This document shows positions 55,551 through 64,000 of a stretch of DNA of 64,000 bases, piece after piece. Every line of letters begins with the position of its first letter. The stretch's first letter is position 1. The notes under the pieces are model-generated. The model did not search any database. It saw nothing but the letters and a program-made list of their open reading frames with translations, and had not been told where the DNA came from. Origin of the DNA: Colocasia esculenta. Taxonomy: Eukaryota; Streptophyta; Magnoliopsida; Alismatales; Araceae. The position numbers were made by a program, and so were the translations under genes. The stretch is taken from assembly GCA_014218235.1 (NCBI GenBank), contig CM024755.1, positions 76,678,631 to 76,742,630 on the forward strand. Reading direction: 5' to 3'.

Positions 55551-58500
55551 ATCTTCCTTTACTGCGTTTCCTACTCCTTTATCCCCTGCTGTAGATTCTA
55601 GTAGTTGTAGCAAGAGTCTGGGTCAGGATAGGGTAAATCTAAGGGTAGTATCCAAGAAGAAGTCCAAGGATAAGAGGGTTCCACACCGCTTCCTCGCTGA
55701 TCTAGCCCGTAGATGCAAGGCATGTCTGGCAATTCTGGAATTTATTGAAGAGCCCTTGCAGTTGCCGGATATAGAATATGAGCATTCGTTGTGCCTAATT
55801 GATGATGGGTTCGGAGTTTATGAGATCATGGATGATGACGACCCAATTGAGGAAGGTGATGAAGAGTTTGAGGATGAGGCTGACGCATTCGCAAGTGGAG
55901 TTAAAAGATTCGATGAACCAACAGTTGTCGTAGAAGAAACCACCAAGGAAATCAATCCACTGAGCAAAACCCTAGGACCATCCTCATTAGTAGTAACTTA
56001 TCACCAGCTGAAGAGGAGGCAATCATTGAGGTTCTCAGATAATACAAGGACACGTTCACTTGGAGCTATGAAGATATGCTAGGCTTGGACACCGCGCTTG
56101 TTGAACATCATCTTAGACTGAAGCCAGGGTCCATTGCCATTAAGCAGCGGTTGAGGCCTTTCCACCCACAAATGGCTTTGAAAATGAAAGATGAGGTCGA
56201 CAAGCTCCACAAATCCAAATTTATTAGAGTCGTACTTTATCCAAACTGGGTGGCGAACATTGTCACGGTCATGAAAAAGGACAGAAGAGTAAGAATCTGT
56301 ATCGATTTCTGGGACCTCAACCGCACGTGTCCTAAGGATGATTTTCCTTTGCCTCACCTCGACGTGCACATAGATAATACGGCTAGGTATGAAACCCTCT
56401 CCTTCATGGATGGCTTCTTAGGGTACAACCAGATCAAGTTGGCTGAGGAAGACCAGGAGAAGACTTCGTTCACTACACCATGGGGAACATACTGTTATGT
56501 GGTCATACCATTTGGGCTTAAGAATGCTGGAGCTACTTATCAAAGAGCGATGATGGCCATCTTTCATGATATGATTCACATCTATATTGAGGTGTACGTG
56601 GATGACCTGGTGGTAAAATCAAGAACTTTGGCTGAGCATCCTGGGGTTCTAACAAAAGTTTTGCAGAGATCAAGGGAATATCAATTGAAAATGAACCCCA
56701 AAAAGTGTGTATTTAGTGTGTCATCGGGTGAACTCCTAGGGTTCATCGTGAGCAAGAGGGGTATTGAGATTGATCCCAATAAGGCAAAGGCAATAAGAGA
56801 GATGCCCCCTCTCAAGAATTTGAAGGAAGTTCGAGGATTAATCAGGAGGTTGCAATTTATTTGCCGGTTCGTCTCCCAACGCTCACAGAGGTGTAGACCC
56901 TTCTACGACCTCACCAAGCTGGGAGTCAAATTTCATTGGGACGAGAAGTGTCAGGCGGCTTTTGACGGACTAAAAGAGTATTTGGCTATCCCCCTGTCCT
57001 GAGGCCACCGACTCCAAGCAAACCACTCATTCTCTATATGTCTGTCCTAGAAGACTTTGTAGGAGCTGTCCTTGCACAAGTGGATGAAGAAGGCATGGAG
57101 AGGGTAGCATACTACCTGTCTAAGCTTCTCAACCCCTGGGAGCAAAGGTACACAGCAATGGAGAAGATGTGTGCCACTCTCGTGTGGGTAGTACAGAAAT
57201 TGAAGCACTACTTTCTTGCTCATGAGGCCCACCTTATCGCCTGCATGAATCCTATCAAGTTCCTTCTCGAAAAATATGTTCTCACGGATAGGCTAGCACG
57301 TTGGCAAAGCTTTACTATCACCTGAGGGTATCATCATTCCACAGGCTTATCAGCTGACATTCCCTATCACCAACAACATAGTTGAATATGAAGCCTTGTT
57401 GGCCGGCCTTGAGCTCGCCCACTTCTATGGTGTCACCCATCTGCGAATTGTAGGTGATAGTCAACTGGTTCTACGCCAAGTGCTCACCAAATACCACACT
57501 CGGGATCCTAAGCTCAATCCATATCAAGAACTTTTCTCAGCTTACGCCAAGCTATTCTCCAAACTTATCTTTGTCTATGTGCCTCGTCACCAGAATCTTC
57601 TAGCAGACGCTCTTGCCACTATCGGCGCAACTCTTCATATGTGTTATCCCGGGGATTTTGACAGCATCCAGATTGACCCTGTCTTTCTATGGATCAAAGA
57701 AGAGGTATTGAAGAAGGCAGAGAGAAAAAGCAAAACAGAGATCATGCTATTGGAGCTAGAAGAAGAGCTGGACGATGAGGAGAAGCCATGGTATTTTGAG
57801 ATAGCTAAGTATTGTAAAAATCAGACGTACCCTGAGGAAGCCACAACTGATGAAAAGAAGGCAATAAGAAGACTATCCAAGAAGTACACATTGGTTGGAA
57901 ATACTCTATAGAAGGGGACTTATTGAAGTTTTGCTTAGATGCCTGGATGATGATGAAGTTCTGAAGGTTGTTGAGGAGGCTCATTCAAGTGTGTGTGGTG
58001 GCCATGTGAACAGCCAAATGCTTGCCAAGAAGATCCTTAGGCAAGGCTTTTACTGGCCCACTTTAGAGGAGGATTGTTCTATCTTTGTCCGTCGGTGTGA
58101 AGTGCCAACTGCACGTTGAAAAAATCCATTCTCCATCCTCGACACTCCACCCAATATCCTCCCCATGGCCTTTCTCTATGTGGGCTTTCGATATCATTGG
58201 TCCCCTTGGTGATTCAAACTCCCAAAATAAAACAAAGTCATACATCCTCACTGCAACGGAGTACTTCACCAAGTGGGCAGAAGCGAAAGCATATGCAGAG
58301 GTCAAGGCAACAACTGTATGCAAATTCATCATGAAGAACATCATCACCATATTTGGCATTCCAAGTACCATCATCACCGACAATGGACCACAATTCATCT
58401 CTCAGGAACTTCGTGACCTCTGCAACAGGTATAAAATTACATTGCATCATTCATCTCCATATTATCCACAAGGCAATGGCCAAGTAGAGGCTATGAACAA

Positions 58501-59044
58501 ATCCTTAATTAAAGTCATAAAGAAAACTTGTGAGGCTAATAAGTTCTCAGATTGTCCAGAAAAGCTTGTAGAAGCTCTATGGGCCTACCGCACTTCAATC
58601 CGTAGTCCCACATGGCAGACGTCGTTCACCCTCACTTATGAAATGGAGGCTATAGTACCATACGAGATTCTCATTCCCTCGCTAAGAGTCCAGCTTGACA
58701 AGGACTTGTCAATCGATGAGCGACGTGAATCGCTCCTAGCACAACTGGAGCTCTTAGATGAGAAGTGTATGGTCGCCACAGAACACACAAGATCATATCA
58801 GAATAGGCTCACTCATTTCTACCAAAAGAAGGTAATTGAGAGAAACTTTAAAGTCAGTTAAATGGTAATTAAGAGGATCTTTGTAAAACCCAGTGGTCCC
58901 CGATCTAAACTCCAACCAAACTGGGAAGGGTTGTACGTAATTAAAGAAGCATATCCAGGCAATGCATACAGGCTAGTAAACGCGAAGGGTGAGGAGCTCT
59001 CTCATCCTTGGAATGGGCTCTATCTAAAGAAATACTACCCCTAG
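55551..59044 (+). pseudogene. pol: Pol of element A: RT, RNase H, integrase, heavily shifted
   Basis: Resumes after S1. The acidic N-terminal part has DDGFGVYEIMDDDDP near 55800. RT has RVRICIDFWDLN near 56290 and VDD in place of MDD near 56590. The tethered RNase H ends at RLARWQ near 57310. About 220 bp present in B are missing next, taking the HFDG start of the second RNase H. Text resumes at SPEGIIIPQAYQL and GDSQLVLRQV. Integrase has HSSVCGGHVNSQMLAKKIL near 57985, AFDIIGPLG near 58190, TDNGPQFIS near 58377 and SPYYPQGNGQVEAMN near 58455, and ends HPWNGLYLKKYYP at 59044. Frameshifts near 55970, 57000, 57310, 57905 and 58100, and stops near 56040 and 58859. Dead. Confidence 0.9.
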
Positions 59045-59531
59045 ATAGGTGTTTGGATTTACATGGTACACGGATCCTAAAATGAAAAGTTGTCATTTCT
59101 AATTCATTTCTCATTCTTGGGGGGTTAACCTGAGGTGTCGACACCCACACACTTCCACGCCTACCTTTGGAGGCTAGAAGCACAAAATATAAGGTGGATA
59201 AATGCCTAACCAAGAGTCTAGGACGTTACTTCTTCTTTCCATTCGGTCCGCCAATAGAAAAGGGGAACTTAAGGGATCGACCTTTGAATCTGTCCAAAGC
59301 TTAAATGGGTGGAGGTCAAGGCACAATAAGGGAAAAAGAAAAGAAAACAATGTAAATCAAAACAAAAGAGCCAAAACAAGGCAAATCTAAATAAAAAGAA
59401 CGTCAAGAGAGGCAAAATCTCCACAGAGATCCAAATGGACCTGGTCGTAAGCATGCCCAAAACCCCACAAGCCAAAAGACTGAACCCCATTGAGTGTAGG
59501 GCAAAGGAATGAGTGTCTCCCTGGTTACTCA
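59045..59531 (+). other. 3' noncoding start of element A, cut by S2
   Basis: Follows integrase, as 26035 onward does in B. No gene supported. The expected antisense genes and 3' LTR of A are not in the window. Confidence 0.55.
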
Positions 59532-61530
59532 TGTTGCCCAACTAGCAAGCCCAGATGGGGGGTGAATGGGATTCTTAAAAATTATTTAAGACTCAAAACC
59601 TGTTCACAAAACAGTCACACAAAACACACTTTGCAGATTGTTAGTGTTAGTGAATCGAAAGATCAAACACACAAAAGCAATCTCACGACACAGAATTATC
59701 CTGGTTCGGATCTCCTCTCCTTAGGAGTCCTATGTCCAGTCCCTGAGCAATATCTCAGGATTTCACTAACAAGGGTACAGTCCCCCTTAAGGACACTACA
59801 GCACCCAGCACCCCAGCTGGTCTTCCTTCAACCGAAGGGAACAACACCCTGGATACCCCACCAGGTCTTCCTTCACAACCGAAGGGAACAGCACCCTGGA
59901 TACCACACCAGGTCTTCCTTCACAACCGAAGGGAGCAAACACAAGAGAATGTGTCAAAGAGATGATGCCCCTAGATCAAGCTTATAGAACACTGCTTTAT
60001 CTGAAGCAAGGACTGAGAAGAAGAGATCTACAATCAAGGATTCTTCTCAGACAAAAAGGCTCTCTCACAGATCTGAACTTAGCACAGAGATCAAGAGCTA
60101 AGACTGATGGGAGTTTTTGCTTGGCTCTCAGAAAAGCTTGCAGAAGGTTGTGGGCGTTATCGCTTGTTGTTCAACAATGCTCTACTTCTTAACGCTTCAG
60201 GAACTTCATATATCATCTTTTGAAATTCGAACGTTGAAGTGCCCGTTGTCTCTATGCATAAGGTACGTTAGACTGCTTGACACTTGGAGGCTTCCAGTCA
60301 ACAGTCCTTTATCCTTTCATGCACGCAAATAGAGAGAGGATCTTTTGTAATCTTCTTTGGCTTCTATTTTGTCCAACGTTGTATGACGGATATTGTCAGA
60401 GATCTGCACATATTTAAAGCTTGAACAGTAGACAGCTAAGCTATTTCTTGTTGTCAGTCAACATCAGAATGAATGTTCATCAAAATAGTAATGCCATTTT
60501 GTTGTTCAAAAAGATGTTTACAGAGAAGATACGATAATGGAAGATATTGTCTGCATGCATGCAGTGATACGTTCAGTCTTCATAAATGCACAGCTGTCAT
60601 AAATATGCGTGAAGACTTTGACTTTTCAACATATCAAAAATTAGCTCAAAAATTGAATCGTTATTTTTCACGAAATCATTATATACATGACTAATGAAAT
60701 CGTTGTGCAGAGATGCATACACAAATTGTTATATGCATTAGTAATCAAATCATTATGAAGTCATAAACAAATCGATGTACAAATCGTTATGACGTTATAA
60801 GCAAATCGATGTACAAATCGTTATGACTTTATAAGCAAATTGATGTACAAATCGTTGTGATGTTATAAGCAAATCGATATGCAAATCGTTATGACGTTAT
60901 AAGCAAATCGATGTATAAATCGTTGTGAATTACTTAATGAATCGTTATGAAAGCAAGTCGTTACGATGACTAAAGAAATCGTTACGAGAGCAAATCGTTA
61001 CGATGACTAAAGAAATCATTATGAGAGCAAATTGTTACGATGACTAAAGAAATCGTAACGAGAGCAAATCGTTACGATGACTAAAGAAATCGTTACGAGA
61101 GCAAATCGTTACGATGTTAAAGAAATCGTTACAAGAACAAATCGTTACGAACCACTTAACGAATCGTTGTGATGGCAAGTCTTTGCGATCACTTAACGAA
61201 TCGTTATGAGGGCAAATCATTGCGATCACTTAACGAATCGTTGTGAGGGATTTAACACATAGAATCCTTGTAAGTATAAAATCGTTATGAAACCAAAGAA
61301 ATCGTTATGACCTACAGTGGAAATCGATGTGTACTTAGACAAATATTGATGCTTTGAACTCTTACTGTTGTAGTGTGATGAATACTTACTTGATTAGCTT
61401 GTTTTCCCTTGGTTTATTTCCTATGTTTAGACTTCATAGAAAGAATGTTAGTAACCTTTATCATAGTTTTGTTAATCACCAAAATAGATATGTAATTTAT
61501 TTAAATTACATGGGGATAAACTGATCATCA
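59532..61530 (-). mobile_element. LTR of S2
   Basis: Shares with S1 the terminal text, the tandem hairpin units, the AACGATT minisatellite and the blocks between them. Confidence 0.9.
60650..61330 (-). repeat. Minisatellite in the S2 LTR
   Basis: Plus-strand words AAATCGTTACGATGACTAAAG and AAATCGTTACGAGAGC alternate near 60960-61130 (about 37 bp per double unit). Left of that, units are built on AAATCGATGTAC. The core ATCGTTACGAT is the same inverted word as in S1. Confidence 0.85.
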
Positions 61531-61544
61531 ATCTCCCCCTTTTT
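61531..61544 (-). other. Polypurine tract of S2
   Basis: Minus strand AAAAAGGGGGAGAT, directly before the LTR. Confidence 0.8.
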
Positions 61545-61727
61545 GGTGATGACAAAACTTAACAATTAGCAAAGATGATCTGAAATAAGTCTAAGCATAA
61601 TTGAGGAAATAACATAAAAATAATGTATTTCAGAAATGCAATATTTTCTCCCCCTTTTGTCATTTAAGAAAAAAGATCAAACGCTTGAGACAAAGATGAA
61701 GAGAAAGGATAAATGATTGTATTACTC

Positions 61728-62681
61728 TTAAAGGGGTACAGGGAGATAGAAAGTGGGAGAAAGAAGAGAGGCATGCGGGGAAATAAGTTCCCAAGCCTTA
61801 ATCTCCTGTTCTTCAAAAAATTGTTGGAAGATACCAGAATCTACAGTGAAGGATACACCCATCTCAGGACGCATGTGCTCAATGTAAAGCTGTCGTTGAT
61901 CTTCTAAGAAACGCACATACTGATCCTTATCAAGGGTGAACCTGAAATGGCTGGACTTCCCAAAACTGGCATGCTGAAGAAAGTGAGCAATGTTAACAGG
62001 ATAGAAGAGCTGATGATCCTTCAGGTCTTTTAGCAAGGAAATAAAAGCTGAGTAGCGCGCAGCCCATTGCACAAACAGTTCCTGAACTGGATTGATGGAA
62101 TTCAAGTCCAGGAAAGCTTCAGCAGAGAGAGGCGGTTTGCCTGCTCGGACCAAGGAGTTGTTCAAGGATTCCTACTGGAGAGCAGATTGATTGTAGTGCT
62201 TCTCCCAATCTGTGGGAGAGAGCGTTTCACATTCAGATATCAAAGGAACAAGCACTGCAAAAGAAATGTGGCCCAGATGATATTCGCGAAAGATAATCCT
62301 TTGAAAGGAGGGAAGGCGACTCTGCTGAGCTGAGATTCTCCCCATGACTCTGGCAAATCTTTCAAAGGCATGAGAGACAACGGAGGAATCCAAGACCAAG
62401 GAGTGTAACTTCGGAAGAAATACTACTTCAGGTATCTGCAGAGTGGTGAAGTCCACTGAGAAGGGGCAATTAATGGGACTTTCAGATTGAAGAGTAGCAA
62501 GAGCCTCATGGAATTGGACAAACTGAACTTCGGGTAGCTTTTGTAGATAACGAAAATCATTGTAAAGTTGGAAGCACCTGGTGATTCTGATTTCTTTGAG
62601 AATAAAAGGGCCCCAGAGAGCTTGGTGATGAAATACAAACCATTCAAAAAGGGTGGGAGGATGATCCTGTCGAGAGGTGCT
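61728..62681 (-). pseudogene. C-terminal part of the S2 third reading frame
   Basis: About 318 codons in one frame with a single stop (TAG near 62168, where S1 has Leu TTG). Strong similarity to the S1 C-terminal domain: WFVFHHQALWGPFILKEIRI, FLPKLHSLVLDSSVVSHAF, AFLDLNSINPVQELFVQWAA, FRFTLDKDQYVRFLEDQRQL. Similarity to S1 starts exactly at the E junction, so the open reading continuing to 62738 is LTR sequence. Confidence 0.88.
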
Positions 62682-62780
62682 TGTGGATGCGGTTATTTCT
62701 CCGTCTCTCGGAAAAGACGAGGAAACGATCGTCTCCACACGGAAAATGGTAAAGGAGAAGAGACATAAATGATAAAAGGT

Positions 62781-62790
62781 GTGATCGCCA
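62781..62790 (-). other. Primer-site decamer in the E LTR
   Basis: TGGCGATCAC on the minus strand, 99 bp before the LTR end. Confidence 0.65.
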
Positions 62791-63414
62791 GGTACTTTTC
62801 CTAAAAAGTACTAAAAGTAGATACGGGTATGAGAAGGGACGAAAAGTACCTTTTGACCCGTGGAAGTAGCGGGATGGTGTGGTGCGGTGGGTTTTTTCCT
62901 CCTCTTCCAACCAGCCGGCCGACGGAAGAGATTCAACTTGGTACCTAAAAAGACAAGAACACAAGAAGGAAACAGGTGGATTAGATTGCAGTGTAGTATA
63001 TGAACATGGTAGGAAATAGCCAAAAAGACAAAAAAAAGGGGTGTGTTGACACACCTTCTAAAGACGAAAGCAGAAAAACCCCTAGGCGGGTGGCAAAGAA
63101 ATGCACGTGTGTTCGTGTACTATCTAAAAAGCGGAAAAAGGGAGAGAGAGGTCGGTGAAATCCGGGACGTGGCGTGGTGCATAGAGACGTCCCCTCGGGA
63201 ACGGCGCGTGGAATGGCCCTCCGGCTCCTGGATGGCGCGTGGGGTGGGGGTCATCCCCCAGCTCCAGAAACGCGGCTTCCGGACAGCGGTATCATCTCGT
63301 AGGAGCCTCCGGTGGATGTAGAATGGAATGCCGGGAGTCGGGTCGTCAAACGGGAAGGGCTTCGCCGCTCTGGTGGTGCAAAAATCTCTCTCTCCTCCTG
63401 GAACCGGAGGTCTC

Positions 63415-63423
63415 ATATATATA
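63415..63423 (-). promoter_or_regulatory. TATA box of E LTR
   Basis: Minus strand CCTATATATATGAG, immediately downstream of the CGCG pair array, as in A. Confidence 0.6.
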
Positions 63424-63475
63424 GGCAAACTATTTTAAATCGCGTCCACAACAGGCGACGTTTTTAAAGATTAAT

Positions 63476-63949
63476 CGCGTCCGCAAGACTCGTCGCGATT
63501 CATTAGGTCGGCCTGATGTCCCATCAACTTGCCGAAATCATGATGATTACGGTGCGCAACCATATCAATAATCGCGCCGACCCTGATCACCGCGATTTTA
63601 AGTCAAACCGACTTGGGCAAGATCGACCACATCTGTGTTCAAAAACGCGCCCCGGAGGGTTGTCGTGTTTATCAACCGCCTGTTTATTTGGTGCACTGTC
63701 ATTGGCGGTTCAAAAACGCGGCGTGCTGTCTGGTCGCGATTCTTACCCTGACACCGCTCTGACGCCTGGCAGGTGTAAGAACGTGCTCTCTGGCACAGCC
63801 GTGAATGTGGACTTTAAAATCGTGGCGGACAGGCTTGACGTGATTAAACGTCGGTTACCCGTTGCGATTCAAAAGGCGGTAACGAAATCGCGGCGCCTCA
63901 GAGCATCGCGCTTATGGCTTTCTTATACGCGTCCGCTGTCTTGGGCGCG
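63476..63949 (-). repeat. CGCG pair array in the E LTR
   Basis: Eight pairs 18 bp apart: 63476/63494, 63573/63591, 63646/63664, 63717/63735, 63782/63800, 63821/63839, 63889/63907 and 63928/63946. Two have perfect arms AATCGCG and CGCGATT. Others show CGTG forms. Confidence 0.92.
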
Positions 63950-64000
63950 ATTTAAAATAGTTTGCAGACACACTTTTTTTGTATTTTTGACTCTTTTAAT

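Larger units (their letters stand above)
5897..59531 (+). mobile_element. Element A: Tat-lineage Ty3/gypsy retrotransposon split by three insertions
   Basis: Visible pieces are 5897-10136 (LTR, leader, gag), 36489-37093 and 39204-41388 (gag end, protease, spacer) and 55551-59531 (pol and 3' noncoding). The pieces rejoin exactly once the target duplications GCTAC and CAGGG are counted once, and the gag frame continues across the X insertion. The LTR begins TGTAGACAC as in B. Tat affiliation rests on the dual RNase H layout, a histidine-type knuckle in gag (C-x2-H-x4-H-x4-C) and a primer site like that of B. The 5 bases before the LTR are AATGG. The 3' LTR is not visible because S2 begins at 59532. 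Confidence 0.85.
59532..62681 (-). mobile_element. S2: antisense SIRE-like copia element, 3' part
   Basis: Minus-strand order: third-frame remnant (62681-61728), polypurine tract (61544-61531), LTR (61530-59532). LTR ends are TGATGATCAG and GGGGCAACA-like. It is clearly related to S1 but a different subfamily (LTR 1,999 bp). It continues beyond E on the right. The bases outside the LTR end are ACTCA (59527-59531), and the matching duplication would lie outside the window. Confidence 0.88.
62682..64000 (-). mobile_element. Element E: Tat-type LTR inserted in S2, runs off the window
   Basis: On the minus strand the LTR ends ATCCACA at 62682 (A ends GTCCACA). Next to it is AGCAC, where S1/S2 similarity begins. 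It contains the GGCCGGCTGG block, CGCG pairs, a TATA box and the U5 decamer, in the same order as A. Open frames at 62644-63428 have no motif. Confidence 0.75.

Noticed and set aside
5897..59531. A chromodomain at the integrase end of A or B
   Set aside because: Integrase ends HPWNGLYLKxYYP or similar, with no chromodomain text after it. This agrees with Tat and not with chromoviruses.
62644..63428. Minus-strand open frames as a host gene upstream of the S2 frame
   Set aside because: They lie in the E LTR, and similarity to S1 starts exactly at the LTR end at 62681.
1..64000. tRNA, rRNA or snRNA genes
   Set aside because: No cloverleaf or conserved rRNA/snRNA text was recognised by eye on either strand. 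Only tRNA-complementary primer sites are seen.

Overview
This is plant nuclear DNA from an angiosperm with a large, repeat-rich genome. The grounds are Tat-lineage Ty3/gypsy and SIRE-like Ty1/copia retrotransposons, plant mobile domain genes with plant-type introns, a fragment of a CNL-type NLR gene and an exon of a plant YBEY-like gene. I see no intact ordinary host gene. Almost every base can be assigned to nested transposable elements, mostly decayed.

Layout. Bases 1-1760 are the right part of a long LTR (family X). Bases 2118-3232 hold a decayed antisense gene with a plant-transposon-protein domain. Bases 3326-5896 are an antisense LTR fragment (Z). Tat-type element A starts at 5897 (LTR 5897-7317, tRNA primer site, gag) and its coding region can be followed to 59044, but it is split by three insertions. 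The first is X, a solo LTR at 10137-36483 with target duplication GCTAC. The second is solo LTR W at 37094-39198. The third is S1, a complete SIRE-like copia element at 41389-55545 with duplication CAGGG. X is itself split by a hAT-like element (11884-15219, 8-bp duplication) that carries host gene pieces, and by a complete 19.5-kb Tat element B (15340-34800, duplication CACAT). From 59532 an antisense SIRE copy (S2) begins, and it is split at 62682 by another Tat-type LTR (E) that runs off the window.

How the parts work together. B carries sense gag-pro and pol, and between pol and the 3' LTR it carries two antisense intron-containing genes. One is a seven-exon plant mobile domain plus coiled-coil gene, now broken. 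The other is a two-exon gene of about 442 codons that is fully open. S1 carries gag, pol and a third long reading frame of about 1,277 codons. A and B share a spacer between protease and reverse transcriptase that is filled with small hairpins.

Main discovery. LTRs, leaders and antisense-gene upstream regions of several different elements (A, B, E, W, X) contain arrays of CGCG words in pairs whose starts are exactly 18 bp apart. The 14 bases between them are not conserved. In B and W the pairs are often 11 bp apart, giving an 18-11-18 rhythm. I counted more than 40 such pairs. A second signal is a hairpin array in the protease-RT spacer of B, where the stems change in a compensating way around a constant six-base loop.
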